From Cerrena zonata (taxonomy: Eukaryota > Basidiomycota > Agaricomycetes > Polyporales > Cerrenaceae), in assembly GCA_038087015.1 (NCBI GenBank), contig JASBNA010000010.1, positions 372,001-436,000 of the forward strand: a stretch of DNA of 64,000 bases, written 5' to 3'. A program made the translations under genes and the position numbers. Under the pieces are notes generated by a model, which made no database searches, was not told where the DNA came from, and saw nothing but the letters and a program-made list of their open reading frames with translations. How positions within the stretch are numbered: the stretch's first letter is position 1; the number at the start of each line of letters is the position of its first letter. Below, one piece after another: positions 36,373-48,107 of this stretch.

Positions 36373-37522
36373 ATGGTTTCTTGGGTCATCACTGGAGCCA
36401 ATCGTGGCATCGGGGTAAGTATTGATATTATTTGTAATTTATGAGAACTTCGCTTATGTTCAACACAGTTAGCATTCGTCGAAGAGCTGGTATGTCCTGA
36501 CTTCAACAGTCTATACGTCTATAGTACTGACCCAAATTTGAAGAGCGCAGATTCTAGAAACACCGTATTTGCACTCACACGTAACAAACCTAACTCCTCT
36601 GCACTGTTGGAGCTCGAGTCCAAACTGAAGAATGTGCACGTATTACAAGCCGATATCACTGATGTTCCAAGCTTAAGGGTATGTTTCATTCTGAGCTTCA
36701 TAGTGAGAAATTCCTCTTCTCATAGTAAGCATGCACAGAGCGTCGCAAAGGAGGTTGAGAAGGTCACTGGAGGGACATTAGATGTCCTCATTAACAACGG
36801 TGCTTATCTATCGAAGGAACGGAATACTTACACTCTGGACACCTAGTATGTTGCACATCTACCCTTTTACACATAACTTACACTTTTTAGCGACGGAAAG
36901 GAAGATCTCCTCGACAGCGACTGTGAAACCTTCGTAAACATCTTCTAATCGCTATCGATATCACTCACTAACCTGTACTTCGTCCACAGTTCAAAGTGAA
37001 CACTCTCGGAGTAATCAAAACAATCAACGTATTCTTGCCTCTCTCCGCAAGGCTTCACAGACTTCTCTCGCGAAAATCATCACGATTAGCTCAGGTGTAG
37101 CTGATATCGAGCTGACCTTGAAGACCCAATTCAGCGTGGCGGCACCATATTCGATTTCAAAGGCCGCAACCAACATGGCGATTGCAAAGTACGCTGCCAA
37201 ATTCAAGGGCGAAAATTTACTATTCTTGTCCATTGCCCCCGGATTAGTGGCTACCGACGCTGCTCCGAGTAAGTTCTGCATGGTATTTTAGCTGGGTTAG
37301 CCGTCATTGCTGACGCGGTCACTTCATTTAGCTATGGATGGAATAGATGATGAGTTTACCCGCCTCCTCCAAAGGATTAAGGCCGTAGCTCCTCAATGGA
37401 ACGGAATACCTCTCACACCGAAGCAATCGGTCACAGCAATGTTGACTACCATCTCGAAGCTCACTGCTAAGGATTCTGGAATGTTTTTGTCTCATAACGG
37501 TGACAATGAGAATTGGTGGTAA
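36373..37522 (+). CDS. Short-chain dehydrogenase/reductase, with an apparent one-base frameshift
   Basis: Classical SDR, an NAD(P)-dependent oxidoreductase of unknown substrate. The cofactor motif TGANRGIG is at the N-terminus (MVSWVITGANRGIGLAFVEE). Asp of LQADITD and the NNGA motif follow. The catalytic set is Ser in IITISSG and Tyr/Lys in YSISK, and PGLVATD follows. It ends SHNGDNENWW. Six short introns fit in phase up to the exon starting FKVNTLGVIKTINVFLP. About 37045 the frame must slip one base to continue with LRKASQTSLAKIITISS. The family motif FLPLLRK is restored if one base is missing from a CTCTCTC run, so a sequencing error in a short repeat is as likely as a real lesion. It lies inside the GH76 array. 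Confidence 0.7.
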
Positions 37523-38440
37523 ACTACTACATGAACTACGTAGCTTCTTCTGGAGAGCCAGACGTACATACTCAGAATTATATTTGTAAGATGATTTGAG
37601 GGTCGCATTTCCTTCCGTGATGTCTGTTTGCAACGTAATATCGGAATTGGATGTTAAGGACGAGTTTCCTGATGAGCCCGACTCGTGGCAAGATATACGT
37701 ACGTCCACAGACGCAAAGTTTAAGAGAACACCTCTCCGGTAGAGCGGAATATCTCTGGCCACTGAGAAAACTCACATCGGTGTTGAATGCTGCCTTGAAG
37801 TTGACTCCAACTCTACACCTTCCCGATTTGGACAATTACTACTCAGGCGGACTAGCGCCTTGGCCTCAACTCCACAATTGCAAGTTCTTCCGGCGAGACT
37901 GTATCCGAGTTGAGACGGTTGAGTTCCACGCAAGGTCGATAGTGAGTACCAACACTTTATATATTGACATCATACTGATACATCCAAGACATTCGGAGAG
38001 AAACTCTCCACCCTGAGATTAATGATGATGTAGCGCGGCCTAGAATGTGAATCGGACCCAACTAAATGCAGTACACTCTGTTAGTGGTTTCAGCTTCAAG
38101 AACGGGTGGGCAACTAGTACTGATCTATCAGTGAGATCGCATGCTTTTGCCTGTCCTAATAAGCTGAACACTTCTATACTAAATCGCTGGGTGGCAGTGG
38201 AGGCTATGCTGCGTATTGGCCATCTCAGTTCGAATCATACGTCACCGTAGAGCAAGTGGGATTTAGATCTAATGTCAGCTCTGCTTGACTGGCTACTATC
38301 AGTTCGTCATGGATTGATATATTCAACATACTATACGTGTCGAAACTGGTTCGATATGCATCGCATTTGGGATTGTAGCCTAATATACTGGCTAAGCTTT
38401 TCGATCCAACCTCTCGACCCCCCCCATTACGTGATACGAA
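37523..38440. other. Intergenic, no gene supported
   Basis: About 900 bases between the SDR gene and GH76 copy 3. Overlapping short open frames on both strands show no recognisable content. A run of C's lies just before the next start codon. Confidence 0.4.
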
Positions 38441-40946
38441 ATGCCTACTATCGTGAATGTCCTACTTCTTGTCGCGTTTCTACCTCTATCTCTCAGTCAA
38501 GGGTACTCGGTGCCTTCCAATTGGGTTGTGAGTTTGACTGCGTTTATACTGTTGCCATTTCGATCTCACAGTCCCTATTAGAATACGACGTCTTCTCTCA
38601 GCCGCGCTGAAAGGGTACAGCTGGCGCAGAAAGTACTGGATACACTCAATACCGGCTATGATACCAGCGCTGGACAGACTTCAAGTGTGTCGCCGACGAA
38701 CACGATAACATCAACCCAAGTTCACTTACATCGTGTGCATAGACCTTGGATTCGGACAGAACGCAAATCTACTCTCAGCTATGGCTATACATGACTCGAT
38801 AATATCAAGCAAAGATAATTATAATGCCACCACCGACCGTCTTACATTGACAATGCCCAACCTTCCTCCACACACGTACGTTGAGCTTCCAGGTCTACTG
38901 ATTGCATGCGGATTGATGATAGTTTAGACAAGGCGTGCGTTACTATCACAGTTCTCGTACGATCCAAGTTACTGATCTTTGTTCGTTTAGTCGGTCAGCA
39001 ACGATCCTTTGTGAGTCTCATAATCTACAAAACTCTCGACCTCTGTTATAATTATTCTTCTCACAGGATGTGGGGTCTCACCGCAATCTATGCATATCGT
39101 GCATATCACGAACGACATTTTCTCGATACCGCTATCACAATATGGGACTCGCTGACCGTTTGGATGATCAGCCCAACCGATGCTCAAAACGGCTCTCATC
39201 CTCTGAAGAACGCAACTTTTCAGTCGACGTGTAATGGGGGTGAGTCTGAGTGATTACTCTCGAGTTTCAATTCCTGATGAAGGTCATAACATTAGCTACA
39301 ATTGCCGGTGGGGTCTTCTACGTGAGCACACCCATATGGTATCCGGCTGCTGTACTAAGCAATGGGTTTGGGATGAAAGGACATTCAAAAGAAGAACGAT
39401 GTAGGAGTTAATGCTGGGACGGTGGGGTACGTGACATTCTTCGCATTCACTCAAAATCATTAATATCGTCTAGGGCTTACATGGCGTATGTATGAGTCAC
39501 CTTTCGCCTGAAAGTGCTAACCCAGATGTCAGACTATCCGCCTATCTCTACGAGATTACCAGCAATCGAACATACCACGACTCAGCCGACCTGACACGAG
39601 CCTTCATTCAAACTCAGCTTTACAATGAGATAGGACACTACGTCAAGGATTCTTTGGGTCTTGCAAACTGCAAATACAATAACTTGGTACTAACATACAA
39701 CTCGGGCCTCTACCTCGAAGCTCTGAGTGTATTTGCAAATGCGACAGGTAACCCGACCCTAGCCGAGCAGTGAGTGCTCCCCATTCGCTTGAGTTGTTCT
39801 CATTTTGATATATACTGGCAGAGCTGACCAGTTAGCCTTGAGTTCTATGATGTCGTCAACGTGGACTGGGACTAATGGTGTTATACTTGAAGGTAATATA
39901 CCGTTATCACTGCTCCTCATTGCGATGAAGATGATAATATATATTGCAAACATAGGGCCCCCTAACGCAGCAGATAACAGCAACTTCGCTGCTGCATATA
40001 AAGGTTTCTTATTCTGTGATGCTAGTATGGCGTGAATCTCACTAATGGCAGGTATGCTTATCCGAGCGTTATTCGAGCACCTATCTCGCAGACCAAGGGA
40101 TTCCGACATCGCAAAACTGATTAGCGCATTTCTTACTGTACAAGTAGGCTGTCTTTCTATATCTTCCCAACTCGCTCGCTCACTCGAATTCAAGTTCAAC
40201 GCATTGCTTAATAATGCTCGAAATACTACCACTAATTGGTATTCACCTCTTTGGTCGGGACCTCCCCCTGTACAAATGTTTCCATGGGGTCAGCTGGCCG
40301 CTATTGATGCACTCAATTCGGCTATTGGTCTTACAGAGGACTCGGCGTCAAAGTACGGCTTTTTATGACGCTCTTTCAACCATTACTGTAGTACTAAAGA
40401 AGTGTTACAAAGTCCAGTACCATCTGCCTCACCACCACCAGTAGACAACGTCCACGGAAAATCTCACACGGGAATCATCATTGGAGTGACAATTGGCGGA
40501 TTTCTCCTTACGTTGGCATTAGGAGCCGCAGTATTCTTTCTGAAGTCACGTCGTTCACATCGCTCTAAGGAACCCTGCCATCTTATCTCAATTATCAAGC
40601 AACATCGCAGTAGTTTGACAACACCTGAACCCTTCCCACCCCCATTACCCGCCATAGGTACGCTTCTAATCGTCTTTCGAACGCGATTAACAAACCAGTA
40701 TCTTTAATCAAATTAGATCTCGCGCACTCCTCCAAACTACGTGAGGTGATACGTCAACCTCCGAATGTCCATCCGTCGCGATTTTCGGCGGAATCACAAG
40801 AGCCTCCTTCATCTGAAACCCCGCGTAGCACAGGGGACTCTATCCATGAACTATTACTTCTTCTAACGAGAGCGTTATCACGCCGTCCTATGCGTGTCGT
40901 AAACGGTGGATCCTCGATTGAGCCGTCTCAATCTGGGAGTGTTTGA
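38441..40946 (+). CDS. GH76 family membrane-anchored protein (copy 3)
   Basis: Signal peptide (MPTIVNVLLLVAFLPLSLSQ) followed by the GH76-like domain: NLGFGQNANLLSAMAIHDSI, SVSNDPLMWGLTAIYAYRAY, DAQNGSHPLKNATFQSTCNG, TIAGGVFY, AYMALSAYLYEITSNRTY, TYNSGLYLEALSVFANATG, FAAAYKGMLIRALFEHLSR, FNALLNNARN and WSGPPPVQMFPWGQLAAIDA. Then come a Pro-rich stalk, a transmembrane helix (GIIIGVTIGGFLLTLALGAA), a basic stop (KSRRSHRSK), PFPPPLPAIG and a cytosolic tail ending EPSQSGSV. This tail has no PPxY. It includes a 7-nt microexon (38928-38934). The frame is intact through all junctions. Its sequence is nearest to copies 2 and 4, which lie in the same orientation, so tandem duplication is the likely origin. 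Confidence 0.82.
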
Positions 40947-41462
40947 ATGAGTCCGCTACGTAACTCGATTACCATGCCACCTCATGTCATTGACTCTAGT
41001 TTTGAAATACATTGTGCAGAATATTTCCAAACATTGCCACCGCATTTCTCTGCAACAACAGACCCAGCCTTAAACAGATGATGACATGCTATATTGATTT
41101 CCGGCCATCTATTCTTTGCCGGATCGTGGAATCTTTCAGAGGATGTCATCGGTAAAGCTCAGCTCAAGTATTTCGTCGCTCATCGCAACTCCCAGGATCG
41201 AACAACTGAAGCTGGTAACTATACATATATATCAATACCTACTAACGGCAACTGGGATCTTTCAATCACCAACACGGGGTTCCTCCATCTTAGAGTATCC
41301 CCGCAAGCGGCTTAGAGTTAGCCATTCGGATCCTGATGATGGTCGCTACTCTATCAGCGATCTGCCAAAGCCACAACAGGTCGATCAACTTGAATCGCAA
41401 AAGGTAACTTCTCTAACCTAGGTGGCTTTATAATACCCCATTTCCCCAACATCTCGACAACC
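40947..41462. other. Intergenic between tandem GH76 genes
   Basis: About 515 bases. It should hold the terminator of copy 3 and the promoter of copy 4; a TTTATAATA element lies about 35 bases before the ATG at 41463. Short open frames at 41094-41421 look like chance. Confidence 0.45.
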
Positions 41463-44075
41463 ATGTTCATCCTTACGTTGTATCTTCTTGCGCTGCTCTG
41501 GTTACCTCCGCTCTTTGCACAAGATTATTCTGTCCCAGCCCAATGGACTGTAAGTATCTTAGCTGGTTTGGCGTTCTCCGTGTGTATAATGACCTTGTAG
41601 AATACTACATCCTCACTAAGCCTCGAGGAAAGGACCAAGCTAGCTCAGGCGCTCTTCGACACAGTCACTGGAGGGTTCGACAAGACCAATGGCCAAATTC
41701 CCAGTACGTCAGTACCCCTCAATTAACTAGGCCATTTGATTTTGAGTCATTTCTGGAGACCTGGGATTCGGGCAGAATGCGAATATGCTGTCTGCTATAG
41801 CTATTCATGATTCGATCGCATCTGCAAGGGTCAACTATAACGCAACAACTGACATTTTTTCCGGAGCAAGGAATCGCCTCCTTCCTACGATGTGAGTAAG
41901 CTATGCTCGAATCTAAATGTTATCGCGCATTGATTATAATCCAGGCAGGGCGTGCGTTCCTACCTTTCCCCTCTATTTATTCTTCTGACCATTACTTATT
42001 CTACTAGATTGTTACCAACGATCCTTTGTAGGTCCTTTAGTTTATTGCGAAACTTCATTCATGCTAGATTATCGTTTCAAAGAATGTGGGCCCTTGCCGC
42101 GATATATGCGTACCGGGCATATAAGGAGAGGACTTTTCTTGATGATGCGCAAGGGATCTGGAGACAAATCGTTCCGTTCAAGATATCCCAAGAAGATGCA
42201 AACACGGGAACCCATCCGCTCAGAAATGTTACTTTCAATTCATCGTGCAATGGATGTAGGTGGATTCTCTATTTCACTAGGCACATGGGCTAATAGTGAT
42301 GGTTTAAAGCATCCGTGGCCGGCGGTATATTCTATGTATGTATATTCTAGCACCAGCCAAATCACGGCTCAGTTTTTATTCCAGCACACTGATACTGAAA
42401 ATGATCTTGGAATTGTCGCTAGCTCGGAGGGGTAAAGCGTCCATCTTCTGAGATAATCCACCTTCACTTACTCGACTATGTCTCTTTACAGTGCTTACAT
42501 GGCGTATGATTATATTGCAGTGTGCTCGTTTTGTTGGCTGATTTGATTTCTCCTAGACTTTCCGCGTACTTGTATGAGATCACTCAAAACAAAACCTTCC
42601 TGGACGCAGTTACTGAAGCAAACACATTTATGCAGGCGCACTTCTATAATAAACCCGATGCATACATCGTTGACGGTTTTGGTCCTGGAGACTGTCAGAG
42701 TGGCGGGCCTATAACGACATATGATACTGGGCTGTATCTTGAGGCTCTGAGCGTGTTTGCCGATTCAACACAAAACTCGACGTTAGCACAAATGTAGGTG
42801 AATTTACCTTTTACAAGTCTCATACCGTGCTCAACGCATGTATTCAGGGCCGATGAGCTTGCCTTGGCTGCAATGACGTCGACTGTCTGGACGTTTCCAA
42901 ATGGAACTCTAGTAGACCCCGGAGGTACAAGCCAGACTGACCTAGACTTACACTATACTGATGCTAATATGACACTTATCTAACACTTATCTAGCTCCGG
43001 TGGATGTATCGGACAATAGTCACTTTAACACTGCATACAAAGGTTTATTATTCTGTCTTCTATGGCGATTTTGAAATCTCTCATCTTTGTTTAGGAATGC
43101 TCATTCGAGCATTGTATGAACATTGGACACGTAGTAAACCGAATTCTGGAATTTCGAATCTGATCAAGGCATTTTTGATGGTTCAGGTAGGACAGTACAG
43201 GTTCATACTTTTATGCAAACCGCTCACATACCACTATAGTACAATGCTGCCCTGAGCTATGCTCGATCGCCTGATACCAATATTTACACTTACAGCTGGA
43301 CCGGACCTCCGGCTACATCTATGCTGCCATGGGGTCAGTTAGCTACAGCTGATATCCTAAACTCGGCAGTTGGGCTGCTCGCAGAACCGTCCCCTATGTA
43401 TGTTTCGTCTACCTACATTTACCGCACCATGCTGAATAATCTTTTTGAAGACCTATTCCAACCACTAGTATAGCTCCGTCCAATACTGCACCTCCACATA
43501 CTGGTCCGAGGAATCACGTACCTTTGGGTCCCATAATCGGAGGTGTAGCTAGTGGTGTTTTGTTGGTGATCATGATGAGCGCTGCAATCCTCATCGCTCG
43601 TTCACGTCGCCGTCGTAAAACTGCCCTTGCAACGCGTTCTATGACTGAGCGTCATATAAGAAGACGTTCAGCTAACAGGTCATCTGGGATCTACCCCACA
43701 TCGGTTGCTCCTTTCCCTCCACCATTACCATCAGTCGGTAGGTCTTGAACGTTCTTCGGAGCCAGATACATTACTCACTCCTTTTTATTTGCAGACTATT
43801 TCAATTCATCAAAAATACGGAACGAGAATGGCGGTATACCGGCGACCACGACGTCGTCCCAGCCTCAGCCTCAACCTCAACCTCAAGAACTGCCTCCACC
43901 ACCTCCTGCTTGGACGGATCAACGACAACCAACTCTCGAAGGGAGCAGCGGCTCTCAAGACAATATTGAAGACTTGGTCCATCGGTTGCACATGGCGGCT
44001 ATGGCTTACCTTCCTCCTCCCAGCACAGATGGTTCGTTGACCACTGCACCACCTCGATACGAGAACATCGCATAG
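41463..44075 (+). CDS. GH76 family membrane-anchored protein (copy 4)
   Basis: Signal peptide (MFILTLYLLALLWLPPLFAQ), GH76-like domain: DLGFGQNANMLSAIAIHDSI, VTNDPLMWALAAIYAYRAYK, DANTGTHPLRNVTFNSSCNG, VAGGIFY, ALSAYLYEITQNKTF, TYDTGLYLEALSVFADSTQ, FNTAYKGMLIRALYEHWTR, YNAALSYARSPDT and WTGPPATSMLPWGQLATADI. A stalk leads to the transmembrane helix (GPIIGGVASGVLLVIMMSAA) and a strongly basic stop (RSRRRRK). The tail has PFPPPLPSVG, a Gln-Pro run, five prolines, and ends APPRYENIA. A 7-nt microexon lies at 41945-41951. All junctions keep frame. The PPRY motif at 44049-44060 matches that of copy 2. It should be a surface enzyme or sensor acting on mannan-type glycans; function is inferred from family only. 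Confidence 0.82.
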
Positions 44076-44414
44076 TCAATCGAGATAGAGAGGCTGTATT
44101 TGTAAACCCTAGAGCTGAGCTCATGTCGGCTGTACTGTGTAGCTACGACTAGTTCAGGTCACGAAGATCTCGGATGATTTTCGCAGGCATTTTGTATCAT
44201 TTGTAGCTGTACAGTCTGACATACATCCAAATATTTGCTCCCAGTTGAAGGGGGAGAAATCATCAATGCGATACGTTGCTAATGGATCTAGGGACATCTA
44301 TTTGAATGCAATACGAATATACTGTATAGCTATGACAGAGGCTCTCAAGGTCTATAATACTCTACAACTGACGAACTCCATGCTTCGTAACCTGTACTCT
44401 CTCTAATGATATCT
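44076..44414. other. Intergenic between convergent genes
   Basis: About 340 bases between the 3' ends of GH76 copy 4 and the MFS gene. Nothing beyond expected UTRs and terminators was seen. Confidence 0.5.
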
Positions 44415-46084
44415 CTAATTTCGTACGAAAAGTATACTAATGACAACCATAACACCATGCATAGCCACAGAGCTCCACAACGATGCTGCATACCCTGTGA
44501 ACTGGGAAGCAGCGTCCACGGGTAAATGCGCATTAACGCCTAACGAAATAGCTGCTGCCACAGCGATCCCCAACGTCGACCCGACTTGGAAGGTGGTGTA
44601 GAGTACGGCCCCGACAATACCTTCTTCACCACTAGGTGCGCTTGCCATCATGGTCACTGTGGCGCCGACGTAGGAGCCTGAGAGGCCGATCATGTTTATG
44701 ATCATGGCGGGGAAGGACGTAAGGACCAGTAGCGGTCTGGTGAGGAGGCGAGTGCGAATAGGATAGAACTGATTACCATGAGAACTTGACTGGAGATAAG
44801 GAGGACTCTGCGTGGGATGAGATGTCCGTAGAGGCCTGACAGTGCTGAGGTTATGCCACCGGTAATACCTGTGAATGGTGTTACGATTAGGATGTTGTGT
44901 CGTGAGAAAGGGAATGATTGTGGACGTACCAATAGGCAAGAAGTGTAGAGCCGTTTTTAGTGGCGACCATAGAAAAAGATTTTGGAAGATCTTTGTGAAT
45001 TGAAGCCTCGATGACAAACAAGATTCCAGTAGACACTAAACAGATGCTAACGTCAACTAAGATGAATCATAGTCAGCAGAGGAGCCAACTTACCTAAGCG
45101 AGTAGAAAAACATTGGAGCAAAGTTCTTGATACGCCAGAGGCGTGGGGGTATCGCAGGGTCGGTAGTGACACGTTCGACAACAAAGAACGCAACAAAGAT
45201 GACAACGGAAAGAATCAGGGTCACAATGATTTGAGGTGATCCCCATCCCTGGTCACTTCCATCCGACAATGCGTACACGAACAAGATCAGAGCAGTGGTC
45301 AATGTCGAGATGCCGAGGAGATCGAGATCCCTCTTCTCCTTTTCCTCAATGGCAACAGCAGGCAGGAAGAAGAAGGCGAAGATCGAAAATGGAATGGCCG
45401 CAATGGCGATGATGTAAAACACCCATCGCCATGATGCCTTTGCAGAAACGACCCCACCGATGATGAACCCGGCACAGTTCCCAATTGCACCAAAGGCACC
45501 GTAGATCCCTAATACCGTGCTCTGTTCTTTGGGGTCAGGGAAGCTCTGGACGATCATTGCGATCGCAGATGGTATTGTCATGGCGGCACCTATACCTGAC
45601 ATCGCGCGGAACACGATGAGCATTATGGGGTGTACACTGACGGCACATAGGATGGAAAATACGCCGAGCGCGAGGTACCCTATGCAGAAGATGGGCTTGG
45701 GGTGGTAGAGGTCACTGAGTCTGCCTGAAGGAACTTGGAAGGCAGCGAACGTAAGAGTGTACGCCGCTAGAACCCATTGAAGGACTCCGGGTGTAAAATT
45801 CAATGCGGTACCAATCTTTTTCCAATCGCCAAGTGAGTTAGGGAATGTAGTATAGAGAGTATCGAGTGACTTACGGAAGGCAATGCGGCTATTGAAGCAC
45901 AGGCATTGAAAATATCGAAGAATTGTGCCGAACACAAAACAGACACGATAGCAACCTTCGTCCAGCCCTTTGGCGAAAGAGGCACAGGTTTTTCTTGGAC
46001 ATTGACAGTAGCTGTGTTGGTTGTTGTACGACAATCGACGCACACAGTCTTTTCTGTATCCGCAAGAGAGGGAGCAAGAGACAT
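44415..46084 (-). CDS. MFS transporter, DHA2 drug:H+ antiporter type, with an apparent frameshift
   Basis: Plasma-membrane exporter of the major facilitator superfamily, 14-helix DHA2 group, which extrudes drugs or metabolites using the proton gradient. The first exon (46084-45875) is cytosolic and leads to the first helix. Exon 2 (45815-45094) has VPSGRLSDLYHPKP (motif A), FRAMSGIGAAMTIPSA, YGAFGAIGNCAGFIIGG (motif C) and several helices. Later exons carry IFQNLFLWSPLKTALHFLP, LIPRRVLLISSQVLMVIS and GAVLYTTFQVGSTLGIAVA, ending VMVVISILFVRN. Near 44725 the frame must shift by one base between SSPDRYWS and FPAMIINMIG, with no possible intron. This is either a base missing from the sequence or an inactivating lesion. 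The family call is firm; substrate unknown. Confidence 0.75.
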
Positions 46085-47137
46085 TAGATCAAAGAGTAAC
46101 GATAAATCTAGAATATAAACTGGAGTACTCGTACAGGGAGGAGAGGAGGTGCTAACATACGTACCACAACATTTTATACTAAAACACAGAGCCCACTATC
46201 GGTTCCGCATCCTCGCTTGTCAGACCAGGTCGCCGTTGTTGGTAAGCAGAGGGCTTCTATATGAACTCATCTAGCGGAACGCGATGTGGACACAATTATG
46301 GACACAAATGGGAATACAGGGTGCAATCTTCCTGAAAGAGACCTCGGAGATAGCACATAAGCCAAAGGAAGCGGTACTTTGGGGCTTATTCAGTGAGATA
46401 CGAGTCGAGTTGTGATTAGTCTACGAGCATTCCAAAGCCAGCTCGGACCGCTTTGTAAGGTGGACGCTCAGAAGATTAAACAACGTTGTACAGGGCTGTC
46501 CGGGATGGGAATCTTGATAAACTTCGGAGGATAAGGACAACGGTGTCAAACTTGTGTTTTGGCAGACTGAGGCCTGGGTAAAGACTGACGTAACCTCAGT
46601 TCGCTACAAGGAATCATCTGAAGATGCAGCAGATTACAAGGCAATGGAGACAGCTAAGAGCCCGAGACTGAGGCACGCTGAAACACAGAATCACCTCGCA
46701 AGATACAGTCAGATAGGCTGGAGGGGATAATGGGACAGCAATGGTTCCAGGAGACCATACGAGATCGACTCAAACATAAATAATGCTTTTCACGTTTTGG
46801 GTTCTAGCAGTGACAGTGATAGAGGAATCGGTCGATGTGTCTCGTCAGTGATAGTTACTCAGAGTGATAGTTGCCAGTGATTGGCCGTTTTGCGTTCGAT
46901 AGTTATAGTTTATGTGAGGAGTAGTCTTTAGTAGCACCAGCACAACAATGTCAGAGGTTGAACGCAGACCCATAAGAGTCGGGTATGCATTCGACTCGGA
47001 GTGAATGCGTGACATATGTGACTCACAATGTGATATGTGGAATGTGATAGTGTGACTTTCATTACTTTCAAGTTACTCGTGGCAGTGCTATTCATAAGTT
47101 TCTGATATTTCGTTTCTGCCTTCCGAATCAACTACAG
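46085..47137. other. Intergenic, no intact gene
   Basis: About 1 kb upstream of the MFS gene and of the aconitase remnant. The stretch 46800-47060 has many short repeats of GTGATAG/GTGATA, a simple degenerate repetition. I find no earlier aconitase exons here. Confidence 0.4.
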
Positions 47138-47334
47138 GAGCTTTCGAAAATGCAACTATCAAGTACGACAGACAAATCTCTCTCGCTCACTCCTTCAACG
47201 AAGGTCAGATCGAGTGGTTCAAGGCCGGTTCCGCATTGAACTTGGTACGTCCCTCAACATTATACTTTTCGCATTTTTCCATTCATATTTGTTTCCTACA
47301 GATGGCTGCCAAGGCTAAGCAAAGTAAACAATAA
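47138..47334 (+). pseudogene. Orphan 3' end of an aconitase-like gene
   Basis: Two exons (47138-47244, 47302-47334) with a normal GTACGT...ACAG intron encode about 46 residues that end with a stop. They include LAHSFNEGQIEWFKAGSALN followed by LMAAKAKQSKQ. The WFKAGSALN block is the known C-terminal signature of aconitate hydratase. None of the upstream 700 residues of aconitase is present to the left, and no start codon fits. It is thus a stranded gene tail: a duplication remnant, or what is left after a rearrangement. The intact exon-intron structure shows it came by DNA, not by retroposition. Family call from recall of the C-terminal signature. Confidence 0.6.
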
Positions 47335-48107
47335 ATGGCTCGCCTTTCTTCGTCAACAGTGACGATAAACGTCTTCATCGTGAAGCACCCACGCCGTCTG
47401 TGTATACGAATGTGGAGGTTGTCTAGAAGTACCTTACTAGTCTCATTATCTCACGTCGAACGTTCCCCGTCTCCATCGTAGCTCTATTCACACTGCTACC
47501 TCCTCATCACGCGGACTTTGCTCCTTGCGTGTTCTACGTCAAGGAGATCGTAGAGTGTCACTCACGTTCACGACATCCATCTCCCCACCCGTACCTCATC
47601 CTTTCTTACCTCACATCAAAGTCTCTAGTCTCGTTGTGTATGGCTATCTCGTATTCCGATTTTCTCTTGCTCGTTCGCTCGCTCTCTCACTCTGATCGTA
47701 TTTGATTCTGCATTTGCTTCTCTAAGCTATGCATTTTTTTCCCGATGATGCATTGAATAAAAAGGCGATTTGCTACTCGGATCATCTCTCGCGCGACTCG
47801 ACGTTGTAATGGATAAGTACTATGATAGTGTCCACACTGTTCTCTACTTATGGTGATCCCGTTATTGGACTGAGGGACTGAGTGAGATGTCTGAAGACGT
47901 CTGGATCATTTATGATATTAGACTAATCAGGGGACCGGTAGGTACCACCCCCACATGTACACTCAGTGCCAGTGGCAGCCACCACTTCCGCACGGACCTA
48001 CACGTGACCGAGTGAACCCCGTCGCGTCGCGTGTCTTGAATGTAATATCATAGAATTCCACTTCTCAGCAGCGTCTACTACAGAGTCTCATCTGGCCGGA
48101 AGACAAA
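47335..48107. other. Intergenic
   Basis: About 770 bases. The first 450 are CT-rich and may be the old 3' flank of the aconitase tail. The right end should be the TDP1 promoter. No gene seen. Confidence 0.45.

Noticed and set aside
46800..47060. Repeated GTGATAG-like words
   Set aside because: Irregular and imperfect; a simple degenerate repetition with no clear unit.
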